Source: Phoronis australis (lineage: Eukaryota > Phoronida > Phoronidae). Taken from it: a stretch of DNA of 64,000 nucleotides. Location: contig NMRA01000289.1 of NCBI GenBank assembly GCA_002633005.1, forward strand, positions 274,382 through 338,381. Reading direction: 5' to 3'. The position numbers were made by a program, and so were the translations under genes. Of the stretch, positions 1-12,036 are shown piece after piece. How positions within the stretch are numbered: the stretch's first letter is position 1; every line of letters begins with the position of its first letter. Below the pieces are notes generated by a model. It did no database searches and was not told where the DNA came from. It was given only the letters and a program-made list of their open reading frames with translations.

Positions 1-1002
1 AATGCCTACAATGCAACTCACTTCATTAGTTCCGGTTCTCGGCCGATTTAAGACCACACAGCTATTGTTTAAACAAGTGCATGTCTGTGTCATTTATTTG
101 GAATCGTATGAACTGCGTTTTCAAAAGGCCATGAGTGATAGTTGAGTGATCCGAATGTTCGGAGCTTTTTGGTAAAAAATACTTCGTTTTTCTTACGTGA
201 ATCCATTTTTATTTTTCCTCCTATTTTCGCAAAGGTATGCAATTCCAATGATTCCCTTTTGATTCACGAGACCTTCCAGTGCTGCCAGACGCAATCTCGC
301 TTTTACACTTTTCAGTTCAGGCATGATGTCCAAAAACACAATACTCTGGTAAATGTGAACCCCAAAAATTGCATAGGCTAGCAGTACTGTTATAAACAGT
401 GGATTTTCAAAGCGAATTTGGCCACTCCGCAAATTTATATTATTAGGCCGAGTCACCTGGCGACAAGGTGAGATCATTCGAATTTTTTTGAGATTCAGCA
501 AGGAATTAGTCAAAACACTGGGAACTTGAAACGCTTTTCAAAATAATTCAAGTTACGCTTAAAATCGACAAGAAGTAAGCATGAAGTTTAAACTAAATCT
601 GGAAGACAAGAATAACCTTTCGCAATCCTAGTCTAGCAAGCTCAGAATTTCTTAAACTCATTTCGCACGGGAGGCCAGCGCTAGGTTTCATTCCCAATTA
701 AATGTATATTATAGAGAGGTTACTCCTCCAATGAGCTTCGAACGGATTTTTTGGCTCTTTTCTCACATAAGCTCAAAAGATTAGCCCTTTGGTTTTTACA
801 CTGCTCTGATCAGCGCCATATACCGCTCGCACCGACTATGTCGCAACACGAGTACCATCACAGCCCAGATTAACTTGCCCTGGCTGCAAGCCGCGACCTC
901 GTAGCTTCAGTGAAACCAATGCACAGAGTGGCAGACTACCGTTAAACAAATTAAAGTGCATGCCAGTGCCTTTTATTTGTTCCGCGCGCTCGTTGTGAGG
1001 TC
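1..1002. other. intergenic, one weak exon-like stretch
   Basis: No recognisable gene or repeat family is seen apart from the weak minus-strand exon candidate at 197-455, listed separately. The right part (about 520-1000) has stops in all frames and no clear repeat. Confidence 0.5.
197..455 (-). CDS. possible isolated exon with one membrane segment (unrecognised)
   Basis: A minus-strand open stretch encodes a hydrophobic run (FITVLLAYAIFGVHIY) followed by a basic and then a Leu/Ala-rich segment, ending in a good donor (CAC|GTAAGA in minus orientation). I recognise no family. Codon context looks more protein-like than neighbouring chance frames, but there is no partner exon in the window, and its upstream acceptor (near 455) is only a guess. 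It could be an exon of a gene running on the minus strand out of the window, a relic, or chance. Confidence 0.2.
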
Positions 1003-2413
1003 AATAAAGGAGAATGACACCCGATTTAATTAGTTTTTCAGTGTTACCGTCATATACGGTCGATCTCACCTCGCCAAAAGGTGTCGCGTTAACCCGTGAT
1101 GAACGTGAGTACACGACCCAGCGACGTCAGTGGTTCTTCAGTCGACTGTGTGCCACTACGGTGTGGGCGTGTTGTTCTCATGTGTGTGAGCTATGTGTTG
1201 CGAGGAAAGCGGATATATCGCTTTTTTCGATCTCTTCGAAAACCCAAAATGCTTCGAAAGTGTTTCCCGGCAGTAAAGAACGAAACGTACGCCGTTAATA
1301 CCAAGTATGAGGTGGTGAAATATCTCCTTGTCTGTGGCCGGAATTGTCATGTTTCAAAATGAATTATTCTCACCCTAATCAATGCTTATATAAACTGAAA
1401 CAAATTGTCAAAGTTTGTCCCAGAAGATGCAATTTGCACTGTCTTAGGAGTGTTCGTGCATGCAAATGTTTTGAGAAATCAACAATAAATAAATCCTACT
1501 GCGTTATCAGCTTCAGATGCAAATTGACCGCACTGGGGGCGCATGCTAATTCAGTGCTTGTCGACAGAAAGCTGTTGCGAACCTATAACTCGATTTTGTA
1601 CGCTATGGTCAGATGTTAGGGTAATCTTTATTTAGATATACATACGTTATTCAAATCATTGTTATTGTACACCTAGTTTTCCCTGTACTGTTCTGTTGAT
1701 AGGGAACCTGGGTTGGCGCGGCCCCCGACAAGTGCGCAGATTTGCAATCTCGCGGTGAATTTACCAAAACATTCACGTGCACATTATTTTTTGTGGTTCA
1801 TTACTCTATTCTTTTCGTGACTGGAAGTTTAATTTTCAACTTTCGCAGGCAACTAACCCAGCTGGTTTATGTTCGTAATGTGTATCCAGTCCGGCGGCGA
1901 CGGACCTGATCGGGGTTCCAGTAATCCAGTGCGTTATAACGAGCGTTTTCTGTATAGAACTGAAAAAATCTCAACTCAAAATTATAACACACGGTTATGG
2001 TCTCCTGTCCGTCTGCCTGTATTTTACAGAAAAACAATTATAATTTATCACCGAACAGTAAGTTGGCCTACGGAACTTTATAGGCTACGGTAAGTTCAAA
2101 ATTTCTATAAATCCGTAACAGCAAATAAAACAACTCATTTGTTTAAAAACTCAATGCATTTGTAAGGGTTTTACATTGAATTTTGATGATTTTTTGGTGT
2201 AAAACGACGAATTCAAGCGATAAGGTGACACCAGTAAGCGCCTTGTGAACTGCTGAGCAGATTGTATTAGAACCTGTGACGTCATTGGTTAACTTCAACA
2301 CCTCCGTCTGCCGTCTGGTGTCAAGTAAAGGAACGGAACTTGCTGTTATCTAGTGGAACTACTTAATCTAAATTGATTTAACATACGTTGTTTTTTCGGT
2401 GGCATTCACGTTC
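1003..2413 (+). mobile_element. THAP/TTAA inverted-repeat element, copy 1 (worn)
   Basis: The left end reads AATAAAGGAGAATGACACCC and the right end GGTGGCATTCACGTTCAA. These are degenerate versions of the 19-bp inverted ends TTAAAGGAGAATGCCACCC of the copies at 52935 and 55197. The interior is collinear with those copies: a THAP-like coding stretch on the left, then the shared segment beginning CAAAATGAATTATTCTCACC near 1353. The TTAA at the ends has mutated, so this is the oldest looking copy. No transposase catalytic domain is visible, so it is non-autonomous. Confidence 0.7.
1096..1362 (+). pseudogene. THAP-like zinc-finger relic in element copy 1
   Basis: The second half of this frame aligns with the THAP-like ORF of the copy at 55197-56789: a MLRK-x3-AVKN-E block, then AVNTKYEVVKYLLVCGR. 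The N-terminal C-x4-C pair is out of frame in this copy, so the finger is broken. A THAP domain is a C2CH zinc-binding DNA-recognition module used by some transposases and host regulators. Here it is a decayed passenger of the mobile element, not a host gene. Confidence 0.55.
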
Positions 2414-3765
2414 AAGGTGTTTAAACCTATCAAAAGATGGCGAGTTCCAGAAAATTCAGTTCTGTCTTCCATGATGCCATATATTGGTTTGGCCAATTTA
2501 TAGGGGTAGTGTGAGAAGACGACTGAGCTAGGACTTATGGGAAAATTGCCACTGGGTCGATAATGCGCTGTGTTCAGACAACATTATTGAAATGCGCCAT
2601 TCGCTTGACGTAATTAACATATGGGGGTGCAAATATGGTGATGATCGATTGCTATTGATATAAGATTGTTGATGACAGCGAACTACTTAAGCTTATCGAT
2701 TTTAATAACTACCGCTTCAAACAGGTATTGGCCAAATGGAATTCAATGAACTTTAATTATAGGGTAGCAATACCTTCGACGTTGTCGAGGCACGCGCACA
2801 ATCATTGATTGAGCGTGAGGTATCCGTCCGAGATTTTAAAGGGGTAACAAACAGGTGCTTAGTGTCAAATACCTTCAAATTTCTATTCAAAGGATAAGAT
2901 GGCGATGACCTTGCTTAGGACGGAACAAACACGAGTGTGAAGAAAGTTGGTGTTTTTAACACTAGAGCATGGTTTAAGGTCAATACTGTTCAGGAATTTT
3001 TACAACTTACGTAATTTCGAGGAAAAGTTAATAGGCAGCAATGCATTTCATGTGGTACCTTGTTTTACTTTAATATTCATTCTATTCGTTTCAGAATGAT
3101 TATTCGAAATAGAAATTCATGTGCCAAACCAAATGTTTTTCTCTAACAATTCTCTGGTCTTACTCATGTGCACCAGAACGTTCGCTTTAAGTATTTTCCT
3201 TCATTCTGACAATTTGATGGGCAAAATCCGCAATAAATTAATGCGAGACTCGTTTAAATTATTTGTTTTACAGGTGAAAGACAACATTTCTTGGCCACGT
3301 CTCTAAATTCCTCCTACAATCCCCCAAACCCTAGTCTCCGACCAACAAACACCAAACCTACCATACAAATTTTATACCCGCGCGCTCCTTAACTCCCCAC
3401 ATACAGAAAATACTCCACACTCAGTGACCAAACCGCATAACCGGGGACCAAACTCGAGTCCCTGGCCATGGGTACGATGAAGCATGTGTGAAGTTTAGGT
3501 AGATATATTCTATATAGAATTCAGATGACAAACGAGGGGATAAAAGTTGCGATCATCATGCGCACTACCCATGTGTGTCTGGAGCAGATCACTTAGTTTT
3601 AGTTAAAGAAGATGTATTTTACAAGAGGGCATAGAATATCTCAGGTTACGGTACAAGTGTTTTTTGTATCAAAAGTTATCCAGAAAGTAACAACATGTAC
3701 AGTAAATACAATTATTCAGTAGCAATTGAATAAATATATTTTTCAGAAAATATTACATAAAGTTC
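2414..3765. other. intergenic, no feature seen
   Basis: AT-rich sequence without a convincing coding frame. A C-rich, G-poor patch at about 3309-3420 is compositionally odd but has no assignable function. Confidence 0.5.
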
Positions 3766-3809
3766 GTCAGAGTCAAAATGTGAAATGTTGAAATTACGTA
3801 TGCAAAACA
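3766..3809 (+). repeat. 5' flanking direct repeat of the LINE insertion
   Basis: This 44-nt segment matches 5253-5296 with five mismatches; both contain CAAAATGTGAAATGTT and end CAAAACA. The pair brackets the LINE fragment exactly and is read as its target-site duplication. Confidence 0.65.
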
Positions 3810-3899
3810 TAAGAATATAAAGGGAACACAAACTGAAACAAAAAATGCAAATGATACATTTTAGCAATTGATGGGTCGAACAAGTCACTACAGCAGTCA

Positions 3900-4259
3900 G
3901 TGGATCTCTTGGACATATTTTATAAGTTTTCGGGACTGAAACATAATATGGACAAAACTCGTTGCATATGGATAGGTGCTAGGAAATGGAGTAACACTCT
4001 TTTATGTCCAGAGGTTAATCTCTATTGTCGTTTTGGTCAATTTACGTTTTGGGGAATATACCGCAGCGTTAATCTATCCGAGATTCCTGGTTTAAATTAC
4101 ACTGGAGAATCCAAGAAATTCAAAAAAGATTTGGCGACCTGGTTGAGAAGAATATTAATCCCTCGTCCCAAAATTAGTGTGACAAAATCACTGCTCTTAC
4201 CAATATCAGTTCATCTTTTTATGGCTTTGCCATTACCACCAAGAGAAGAAGTTTATTAG
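3900..4259 (+). pseudogene. reverse transcriptase fragment (L1-like)
   Basis: The 119-residue frame contains FYKFSGLKHNMDKTRCIWIG, matching the post-catalytic RT block (S-GLK-N-x-K-T-xxxWIG) of L1-type elements. Next come a LG(I) strand-like block (here degraded to FWGI), a K-x-L-A-x-W-x2-R-x-L segment, and KISVTKSLLLP, which corresponds to the conserved L-x-G-K-I-x-x-x-K-x-L-x-x-P block. The YADD catalytic motif would lie upstream and is absent. The frame ends at a stop while homology continues in other frames. Confidence 0.75.
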
Positions 4260-4839
4260 AAAGCATGTATTTCAAATTTATTTGGCATGGCAAACCTGGT
4301 GAAATTAAAAGGAAAGACATTGTTCAGAACTTCTTGCATGATGTATGCAAAATGATTCATATTGAATCTTTTTGAAATCACGGAAATTGTCTTGGTTTAG
4401 AAAATCATTTTAATAATAATTATTTAAGTGTGGTTATGATGAGTTTTGGTTCACTTTTATGGTATCAAGAAAGCAATTTTTAAATTAGAAAAAAAGGATC
4501 ACTGGCAATGTCTTTTAATGTTAGTCTTCCAAATACGCCAGTTATACTTATAACTTTGGAAAAAAACAAACATATTCTCATTTAATTAATTCTATTTATA
4601 CAAATCTAAAAGATGAATATAAGTGGAAACTGGCCTTGGTATTAATGCATCTCCTGATTGGTGGAGAAAAACGTATACTCATTCTTTACAATTTACTAGT
4701 GATAATAGACTGACATGATTTTAGATTAGTGTCATACATCGGTTAACACCAACAAACTTATTTTTACATAAAAGACTGGAGTTAAAGATGCAGACCTATG
4801 TAGATTTTCAATTGGAACCGTGATTTAACAAGTTTTTGT

Positions 4840-5070
4840 TTGGATTTCAGTTGCATCGTAAACAACACCGGAAGCTCGTTAGAGCTTTCAAATATATATA
4901 CATTTTTTGGAAAGTGTGGAGGACAAGGCGTAATTAATCTATTTGTATGTCTAGGAAAATTTCGTATTTATCGTCAACGTCTTAAAAACACGACTCCAAA
5001 TTTGACATACTTTAAAAGGAAGACTTTGGGTATTTCAAAACTGAAAAATACTTATTCTACAATAATCTAA
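4840..5070 (+). pseudogene. LINE ORF C-terminal remnant
   Basis: A 76-residue frame lying downstream of the RT fragment within the same bracketed insertion. It contains short Phe/Cys-rich and Lys-rich blocks of the kind found after the RT domain in L1-like ORF2 proteins. The assignment rests mostly on position inside the element. Confidence 0.4.
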
Positions 5071-5252
5071 AATACGAAGATTTTAATAAAAGATGGGCCA
5101 CTATGGTACTTTTATTTTGACTCAGAGACTATTCTTGAGTTGTAAATGGCCCCCACCACAAGTGTGCATGTGCGTATGTATGCGGGTATGAATATTTTCT
5201 CTTCATATTTTGTAAAAAGTATTATGCTTAATAAAAAATAAAAATAGTGTTT

Positions 5253-5296
5253 GTCAAAGACAAAATGTGAAATGTTCGAATTACGTATACAAAACA
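5253..5296 (+). repeat. 3' flanking direct repeat of the LINE insertion
   Basis: Partner of 3766-3809 (39 of 44 positions identical), immediately after the A-rich LINE tail. Confidence 0.65.
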
Positions 5297-8200
5297 GGTC
5301 GTAACCCAGTACGTTAAAAATCTGACCAAATGGCCTCATTTTCGAGATCTATACCACACTCAAATCCTGATAGTTTTTGTTCGAAAGTAGCCTTGGTTTG
5401 GACGTTTGTCGTAAACATGGTACAGGAATCAGCCGGAAAAGTTATTTTGTGTGACACCTAATAATATTGAGTGTGTCTTAATATGAAATCGTGTGCAATG
5501 TATTAATCTATTCTGTTCTTGTTGTTCCAGTAAACAAAAACCACAAATACATTTCTCAAAACACAACACCGCGGTTTCTTTTACCATCTTAAATATGTAA
5601 TTAGGTAAACAAACCAATGAACGTGCGTTATCAATTTAGTGGACGGAAGAATAAGAGCGCAATGTTAAATTAGTTTGTTCTCTGCACGGCTACACGTAGT
5701 TCTCTGCCAAGCTAGTGCGAATGCGCAACTCATGCCCAACTCGAAACTGTGGATTCATAAGAGAAGTATACTTATGCAGTCATCGACAACAAGCATTCAG
5801 AATCAGCCCAGAACGCTATGAAAATCGCCAAGTCCTCAATTGTGACGTGGCAAAAGTCTCAAGTTGCATTTCTGAGCCTGTTTTGAGCAGTGGCGGATTT
5901 AGTGGGAGTGGCAAAGGGATCTTAGTTCCCCTAAAATTATCCCAAATTCCATTTGGCAGTTCGGTAGTGTCAATAGGGCAAAATCCTGGCTGATACTCTG
6001 CCCTGGTCCCCCTAACTCAAAATCCTGGATCCGCCCAGTCAATCACACGCAAATGTTGGGGAGGTGCACTGGCCTGAAGCATAATTTTCTGTAACACTGC
6101 ACTATCGTTTTAAGAGGTTGTATGAGAACTGCGTCATCTTGATCCTCAGCGGTATCCTCTTACCTGTAGGGCGACGTTGAATTCCCACAAATTCCAGCGC
6201 CGCAAAATTCCCGTGTTGTTCTTATGTACATCAGTTTCATTCTTTTCGACCCCCAGTCTTACTAAAATACACGTGCTTGTTTTTGCTTGTGGCGTCACTT
6301 TATGAGAGAAAATAAACAACTAACGTGTTAAAACATCGACTTCACACGGATTAATTTCTTTTCAGAAGTTGTGCGAAAACTGCCTTTGCTCCCCTCCCTT
6401 ACGTCACGGTCGCAAGGATCTTGTGGTTCTTGCTTACCTAATCACACAGATACTATTTTTCAACTCGACGCAGGTGACTGGTAGCCGTCAATGTGTTACT
6501 TGTTTGATTGCTTTGCACTTCCTTGCATTAGAATATGCAATGGCTAAGTCACCACAAAGCTCAGCCTCTCAGAGTCACACCGTGGACGTCTCTGGGACGG
6601 ACATTCCAGCCTTAAGGTTATGTAGGACCTTATCGACAAGTCTGAGTATTTAGCCAAATATATCCAAAGCCACAGAATTTAATTCGGTAAACGCCTATAT
6701 TTTCTGAAAGCAGAAATCACTTAGAATTTGACATTTGACTTCATGTCATGCTGTAGCTGATTAAACCACGCGACCATGTCTGTTTTAGTAAAAATTAGTA
6801 AAAAGAAAGGCATATCCATAGCAAACCAACGGTTTCAATAAAATGACCTAATTTCTTTCAATATGAGTGTACAAGATGAAATCTCAAAAAAGCTGTTATA
6901 TTTTTTAAATTATCATTTCGTTTTCATTTTATGCAACTTCTGAGTTAATTTTCATCAAAATCATCAAATCATATTTTTGATAGCTCCTCATACAAAAGTG
7001 GAAATTCTTAAAAACAAACCCTTGAGGCGATTTGGATAACATGGCATCTGAAAGTTTCATATGAATCCGACCAGCCCTTTCTTAATCATGGTGCTCCGAA
7101 TTTTGCCACAATTTGGCCATTTTTCTAGACTCCTAGGTAACCTAAAGCTCGGCTGAAGTCTCAAAACGCTTACAATATTAACCAAGAAATCATCAAGTCA
7201 AACACGACTACATCTTACACCTGGTTGCAAAAGAATGAAGGTGTGCTACTTGTTTATTGCTGTGCACTTTGCTTTCGTTTGTTTGCTCCCGAAGAAGTAC
7301 GACGGGAAAAACTCGCTGTGATCGTTATTTATCGCCTCTCGGATGAAGTTGTTCTGCACATAATCTTCACAAACATTATGCTGGTGCCGTTACAACATTT
7401 GTCAGTAGGCTTTCTAAGACGATCTCGTGTAATCTCCTAGCTGCTCTTCACTTGCAACAAAATCCGGCCTTGTCGGCGTTGTCAGATCACAGACACTCAC
7501 ACAAGAATGAAGGGACAACTCAGAATTGTTCGAAATCGATTACATGTCAAAGTACTAAATGACAGAAAAATATTTTCAACACATGTTCTGAGCAAATTGT
7601 CCCATTTGCACAATCTACTCACAACACAAAGTTGATCAAGTCCGGTTGCGACGGTTCGAGTCGCGCGGCGAAACACTCAGGCCACGGAAGCGAGACCATT
7701 CCTTGCACCGAACCGGCAACTTCACACATTTACGCAAAATACTTATATGACTTCCACTCAAAGTTATTCGTCGTGGTGCATTTCATATGTACTTTTCAAT
7801 AGCCCATAGAGTCCATGGAAAGGGGACTTTGAATGCCGCAGCTAAAGCCAACTTTGTATTCTTTAAGTGCATGGTAGATATTAACTAAGGGTTCCGATCC
7901 GCCATAATTGTTATGTTACCTTCCCTAGGTTAGTCAGTGACCGGAGTGAAGTAGACTCAGTTACTCAGAAAACCGGCACGGTACTTTCTTGCCGTCACTC
8001 TTGCCACACAGAATACATTTTATTATTTTTAACACAATAGGAAAAATCACAGCTTAGCTGAGCTCGAGCTGGATGACGAATATTGAATTTCGGGCAGAGA
8101 AATGAACAAAAGCATTTCCGGTATAATTGGGATGAACGCCAGCTACGGAAAGATGAGTGTGTTTTTAAACTGTTCATATTTTTGTAAAGAAGGTATTGAG

Positions 8201-8438
8201 CAATTGTGCTTCATCTATAAAATTTGCAAATCTAGGAATATAACTATTTGTTCAATAACATAACCTTTCATTTCAAGTACTCAAAAATGTTTTGAGAAGG
8301 CCTACGCCGATTGATAATGAAAGTCGGTAAGTGACACTTTAATTGCAGATGTGGTTGGGTGCACTGATCTGTCGATTTGAACTGGATACGTCCCAAGGTG
8401 CCACCGCACGGGGTGTTAATTGATTTTTCAACGATCTC
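5297..8438. other. intergenic upstream of gene A
   Basis: No convincing gene. About 5886-6040 carries a dispersed-repeat signature: the same TGxCCCTGG...CCCCCT...GGATCCGCCC block recurs near 46061-46100, and a similar GGATCCGC end lies near 34115. The rest is AT-rich with only short chance frames. Confidence 0.45.
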
Positions 8439-8446
8439 TATATAAT
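8439..8446 (+). promoter_or_regulatory. TATA-like box of gene A
   Basis: TATATAAT lies about 69 nt upstream of the gene A ATG (8515), a position that leaves room for a short 5' UTR. Genes B and C also have TATA-like motifs upstream of exon 1, which supports all three. Confidence 0.45.
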
Positions 8447-8514
8447 CAAACAAAATAGATATCGTCCCCATAGCTTCAATAATTAGGGCTCTGTCGTACA
8501 CTTCGATCTTGGCG

Positions 8515-11500
8515 ATGTTTTCTTACTCGATTTTTATAGTTTTAATTGCCTTGGTTCATCATTCTGTTGGGAATACTTACACACAACATGAAAAATGTTC
8601 CAAAGACGCTGCAGTTTCAACAGGTGCCATCTCCAAACACCAAGTAACGAACATTCAGACGTGTCAGAAACTATGCGACGACAATACCAACTGCGCTGGG
8701 TTTAATTATGAAGTTCGCAGGAAGGCAAAGTGCGTGCTGAACTCGGAAGTGGCCGGAAACGGTGGGACGCGACTATCTTATAAACCGTCTTACACTTACG
8801 TAGAGAAGGTATTCAGCACATGAATTACATTCCTAAGTTTGTAGTAAATTGATTTAATCATAAAACCGTTCTTTATTGCTTACATGCCATAACTGTGATT
8901 ATGAAAGGGCATCATCTCTATTTTTGCTAATCAGCAATCAAATTTAGATTATTTTTCAAAGTAAAAATTTCATATGTATTTTATTGTTGGGTTGAAAATA
9001 CAAAAAATGTTAATCAACACGATTGAAAGTAATTTTGGACTACGTTTACTTTACAGGTAAAAGAAAATTCCACGACGTTCGAGACGACGTCATGCAAAAA
9101 CTTTTCAGGTAAGCGAATAATTAAGTACTTACGATAAGCAGAAACCGACACATTCTATGTTGATATAGATATGTATGCGGGCATAGGTAGATATACACAT
9201 ACATAAATTGATCAGTGCAAGGCTGAGTTATGAAGCATGACTTTTTTGAAATTTATCCTAAATTTTTTTATAGTTTCAACTATTTTTCTAGTAAATTATG
9301 AAATAATCGAATTTTCAACTGCTGAAAAACAAAGAAATGGGGTAGAACACATTAACACCTACTTATAAGTTCAGTTCTCTTTTTCTTCAGATTAATTTTA
9401 ATACAAGCAACAATTGAATTAGTAAACGTTTACAATGGGTAGCTCCATCTGGACGACTCTCCGAGTCTGGTTTTCCCTAATGCCAGTGTAAACTGCAAAT
9501 CAATTGCCTTTACTGTAAACAGTTGCATAGCACTTTCCAACGGAATCATATTTCATCTATCTTATATGAGCTTATATGGGAAGCTGCGCTTATGTCCGGA
9601 AATAGCGCACGCACTCATACGTTAAATACTTAAAAGGGCAACTAAACCACACCTTGTTAATAATCTACATTGAAATAAAGAAGCACCCGCAACAAAGTGC
9701 AATTGTAATAACTTTTAAGCTGTGCTGCAACAAATCAAAAATCTAATTAGTGGAACATCTCATAATAGAGGGGGGGGGGACAGTTTGGCCTAACGCATAC
9801 CCAGATTCCAGACGTTATCTTTGATACTGCTTTTCTAAACAAGTATACTGTAATAATATGAGAAATCAGATGAGACGAGATAGGACATAAGATTAAATAG
9901 AATGAGTTAAATGATACAGGAAGTTCATGGTTTAGTTTTGTATATAATTGAGCTAATGAAGATAATGTAGTTTAAAAACGGCCATTCATATTTAAGATAC
10001 ATATAATAAGTAATGTCAAACAAAACATTTGTGATTCTACTGAAACTTAACAATTTTTCCTACGTCGGTATTGTTGGATATCTTAACTACAGTCTATGGT
10101 TGAGCTCCGTAGATACAACAATCTTGGGATGGAGGCTTGAGTGATCGTGTGCTTTGATTGCATATATTACGTAGCAAACATTTGAATAACCAGTTTGTTA
10201 ATAATGTACAGTATCTCTAAAAATAGATTAGAAATGTTTTCTAGTCTTGACAAGTGCTGACATGTCGTTATTCGTGTGGTGTATCATTACAGGTATCACG
10301 CAGCTGTTCATCTATTTCGTTGGGTGTAGTCCGTTACGTTAGAATTTGATTAATTCTGCTATCTATAAGGAAGTATTTGATTTAAAGCATTGAATAAGAA
10401 AAAAAATGTTTCCACCAACACACCTGTAGTTCTAAAGCATTAATCAAGGCAAGGAATTGACATGATTTTTCCAAAGAAATTGAGATTTCACCCTTACCAG
10501 ACTAACATTTTAAAATATTCATGGTGTATTTCATTGAAATAACCGAGCTGTGGTGTGGTTCATTATCAGCATGCAGACCAATATGGAAGTTTGACAATTA
10601 CGAACTTGTGGTCAACCGACGCGACACATATGGGTGGTGGGGCAGAGACTGCTGGCCCCACGCGACAGACGAGTACTGGTATGAAATGACACACTACGAC
10701 ACCAGAAATCACTTCTACGAGTACATCAGTCTGGGAAACTTCAAAAGTGATTATTATACTGAGTAAGTATTCCGCATTCAACATTCAATTCGCGAAGTTT
10801 TTATTTTTTGGCCATTCTAAGTGGCTTCGTGAAGTTCACGCCAACCATCCCTACACGCGGAGAAGGCCGCGGTCGCTTAGCTGAAACAAATAAATAAATG
10901 CAGAAATGCTAGCGTAGCCACGTTAGACAAGATATGAAAATACGTCATTTTAGTAATTTTTGGCATTAGTGGAACGGAATATGTTTTCTTCAAAATCTCC
11001 TCATTAACTCTTTAGTAGATCAGGCATACCTAATTGGTTACATTAAATATGGATTACTAAAAAAATAAATGCACCTTCTGTTTTTTTCTGTAATATCTAA
11101 GACATTGATTAAATGAGCATACATGCATATGTTCAGTAGAAAATTCTTGACAGTTTGATATGAATTTTTGGTATTTTGTCCTAAGATGAGTGAATTTGGT
11201 TGTAATACAAAACAAAGCAGTTGAACAATGAGAGTCATAAAATGAATGGTTCGAAGTCATTGGTTTGATGTTTCAGAAAGATGGCTTTAGTTTGAAATGG
11301 TTCGGTTGCATTTCATTCCTGTTAAAGTCTTAAACAATGAATTCGTGAAATAAACTCTAACAAATTTACCTCGGTGTTTTCTTCTATGATACTGGTATTC
11401 CATATACGCCGTCAAAAGGAACTGAAGGGTCACTCGCCGTTGACTTTGAACGGCTCGATATATTTGTATCTTAGGCATTTTCCTATAGGAGGCAGAACGT

Positions 11501-12036
11501 CTTTCGTAATTTCATTTGTTATTTGCAGCATAACTCTGCCGTTCTATTGTGATGGCGCGAACTACATTGTTTACAAGCGTTTCTTCTACTGCGCTGGACA
11601 TAATACGCCTAAGATCTACACATATGACTTGGATAAGAGATCACAGTCGACGACCATTTCATTGGACAGCGTCGAAGGAAAACAAGCCGGGTATAGAGAT
11701 AGATGCCGGTACCACTGGGGTGGACATTCCGACATTGACATGGCTAGTGATGAATTCGGATTGTGGGTGATATGGGGTGTCTATGCAGAGTCTTGTAGAT
11801 TTGCCATTAGTAAGCTTGATCCTGACACCAAGACAATCATCAAAACATGGTTTGCCCCGCAAGGTATCGAACTGGATCACAACGACTACGGAAATGCATT
11901 CATGGTATGTGGTAACATGTACGTCATGAACAATCACCACACACACAATACGTTTATTCGTTGGATCTATTATACNTATTCCTGGGAGAATACCCACCAT
12001 ACTCGTTATCAAGCTCACTTCAAAGACTGGTCTTAA
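8515..12036 (+). CDS. gene A: secreted PAN/apple + olfactomedin-domain protein
   Basis: Four exons: 8515-8808, 9057-9108, 10570-10762 and 11529-12036, with GT-AG introns of phase 0, 1 and 2; 348 residues as read. Exon 1 gives a signal peptide ending near HHSVG and most of a PAN/apple-like module, whose six cysteines are completed by exon 2. Exon 3 opens the olfactomedin domain ([11 protein letters not shown]). Exon 4 has [35 protein letters not shown] and [11 protein letters not shown] domains form five-bladed propellers, often with calcium, in extracellular matrix or adhesion proteins. The start at 8515 is the first ATG before the signal peptide. Oddity: 37 in-frame residues present in genes B and C are missing exactly at the N near 11976, including the conserved LNYSPRD block. 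This is probably a collapsed assembly gap, but a true deletion would break the propeller. An N-S-T glycosylation site lies in exon 2. Ligand and tissue role are unknown. Confidence 0.88.
8809..9056 (+). other. gene A intron 1
   Basis: 248-nt AT-rich intron between GTATTC donor and TTTACTTTACAG acceptor, phase 0. Confidence 0.85.
9109..10569 (+). other. gene A intron 2
   Basis: 1461-nt phase-1 intron, AT-rich, with a run of nine G near 9770. Its first ~130 nt are recognisably similar to the start of gene C intron 2, showing recent common origin. No gene inside. Confidence 0.8.
10763..11528 (+). other. gene A intron 3
   Basis: 766-nt phase-2 intron (donor GTAAGTATTCC, acceptor TTATTTGCAG). 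The donor-side sequence matches gene C intron 3 for roughly 25 nt. Nothing else recognised. Confidence 0.8.

Larger units (their letters stand above)
3810..5252 (+). mobile_element. 5'-truncated L1-like LINE fragment
   Basis: A decayed non-LTR retrotransposon in plus orientation. The first 360 nt of recognisable coding (3900-4259) read as the later part of a reverse transcriptase; further broken frames continue to about 5070 as the C-terminal region. The right end is A-rich (ATAAAAAATAAAAA, about 5230-5245), as expected of a LINE tail, and the insertion lies between 44-nt direct repeats. There are many frameshifts and stops, so it is dead. The upstream RT core and endonuclease are missing, consistent with 5' truncation during reverse transcription. 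Confidence 0.75.

Noticed and set aside
8509-8514. Earlier start of gene A at 8509
   Set aside because: The codon there is TTG, not ATG; the first ATG in frame is 8515 and directly opens the signal peptide.
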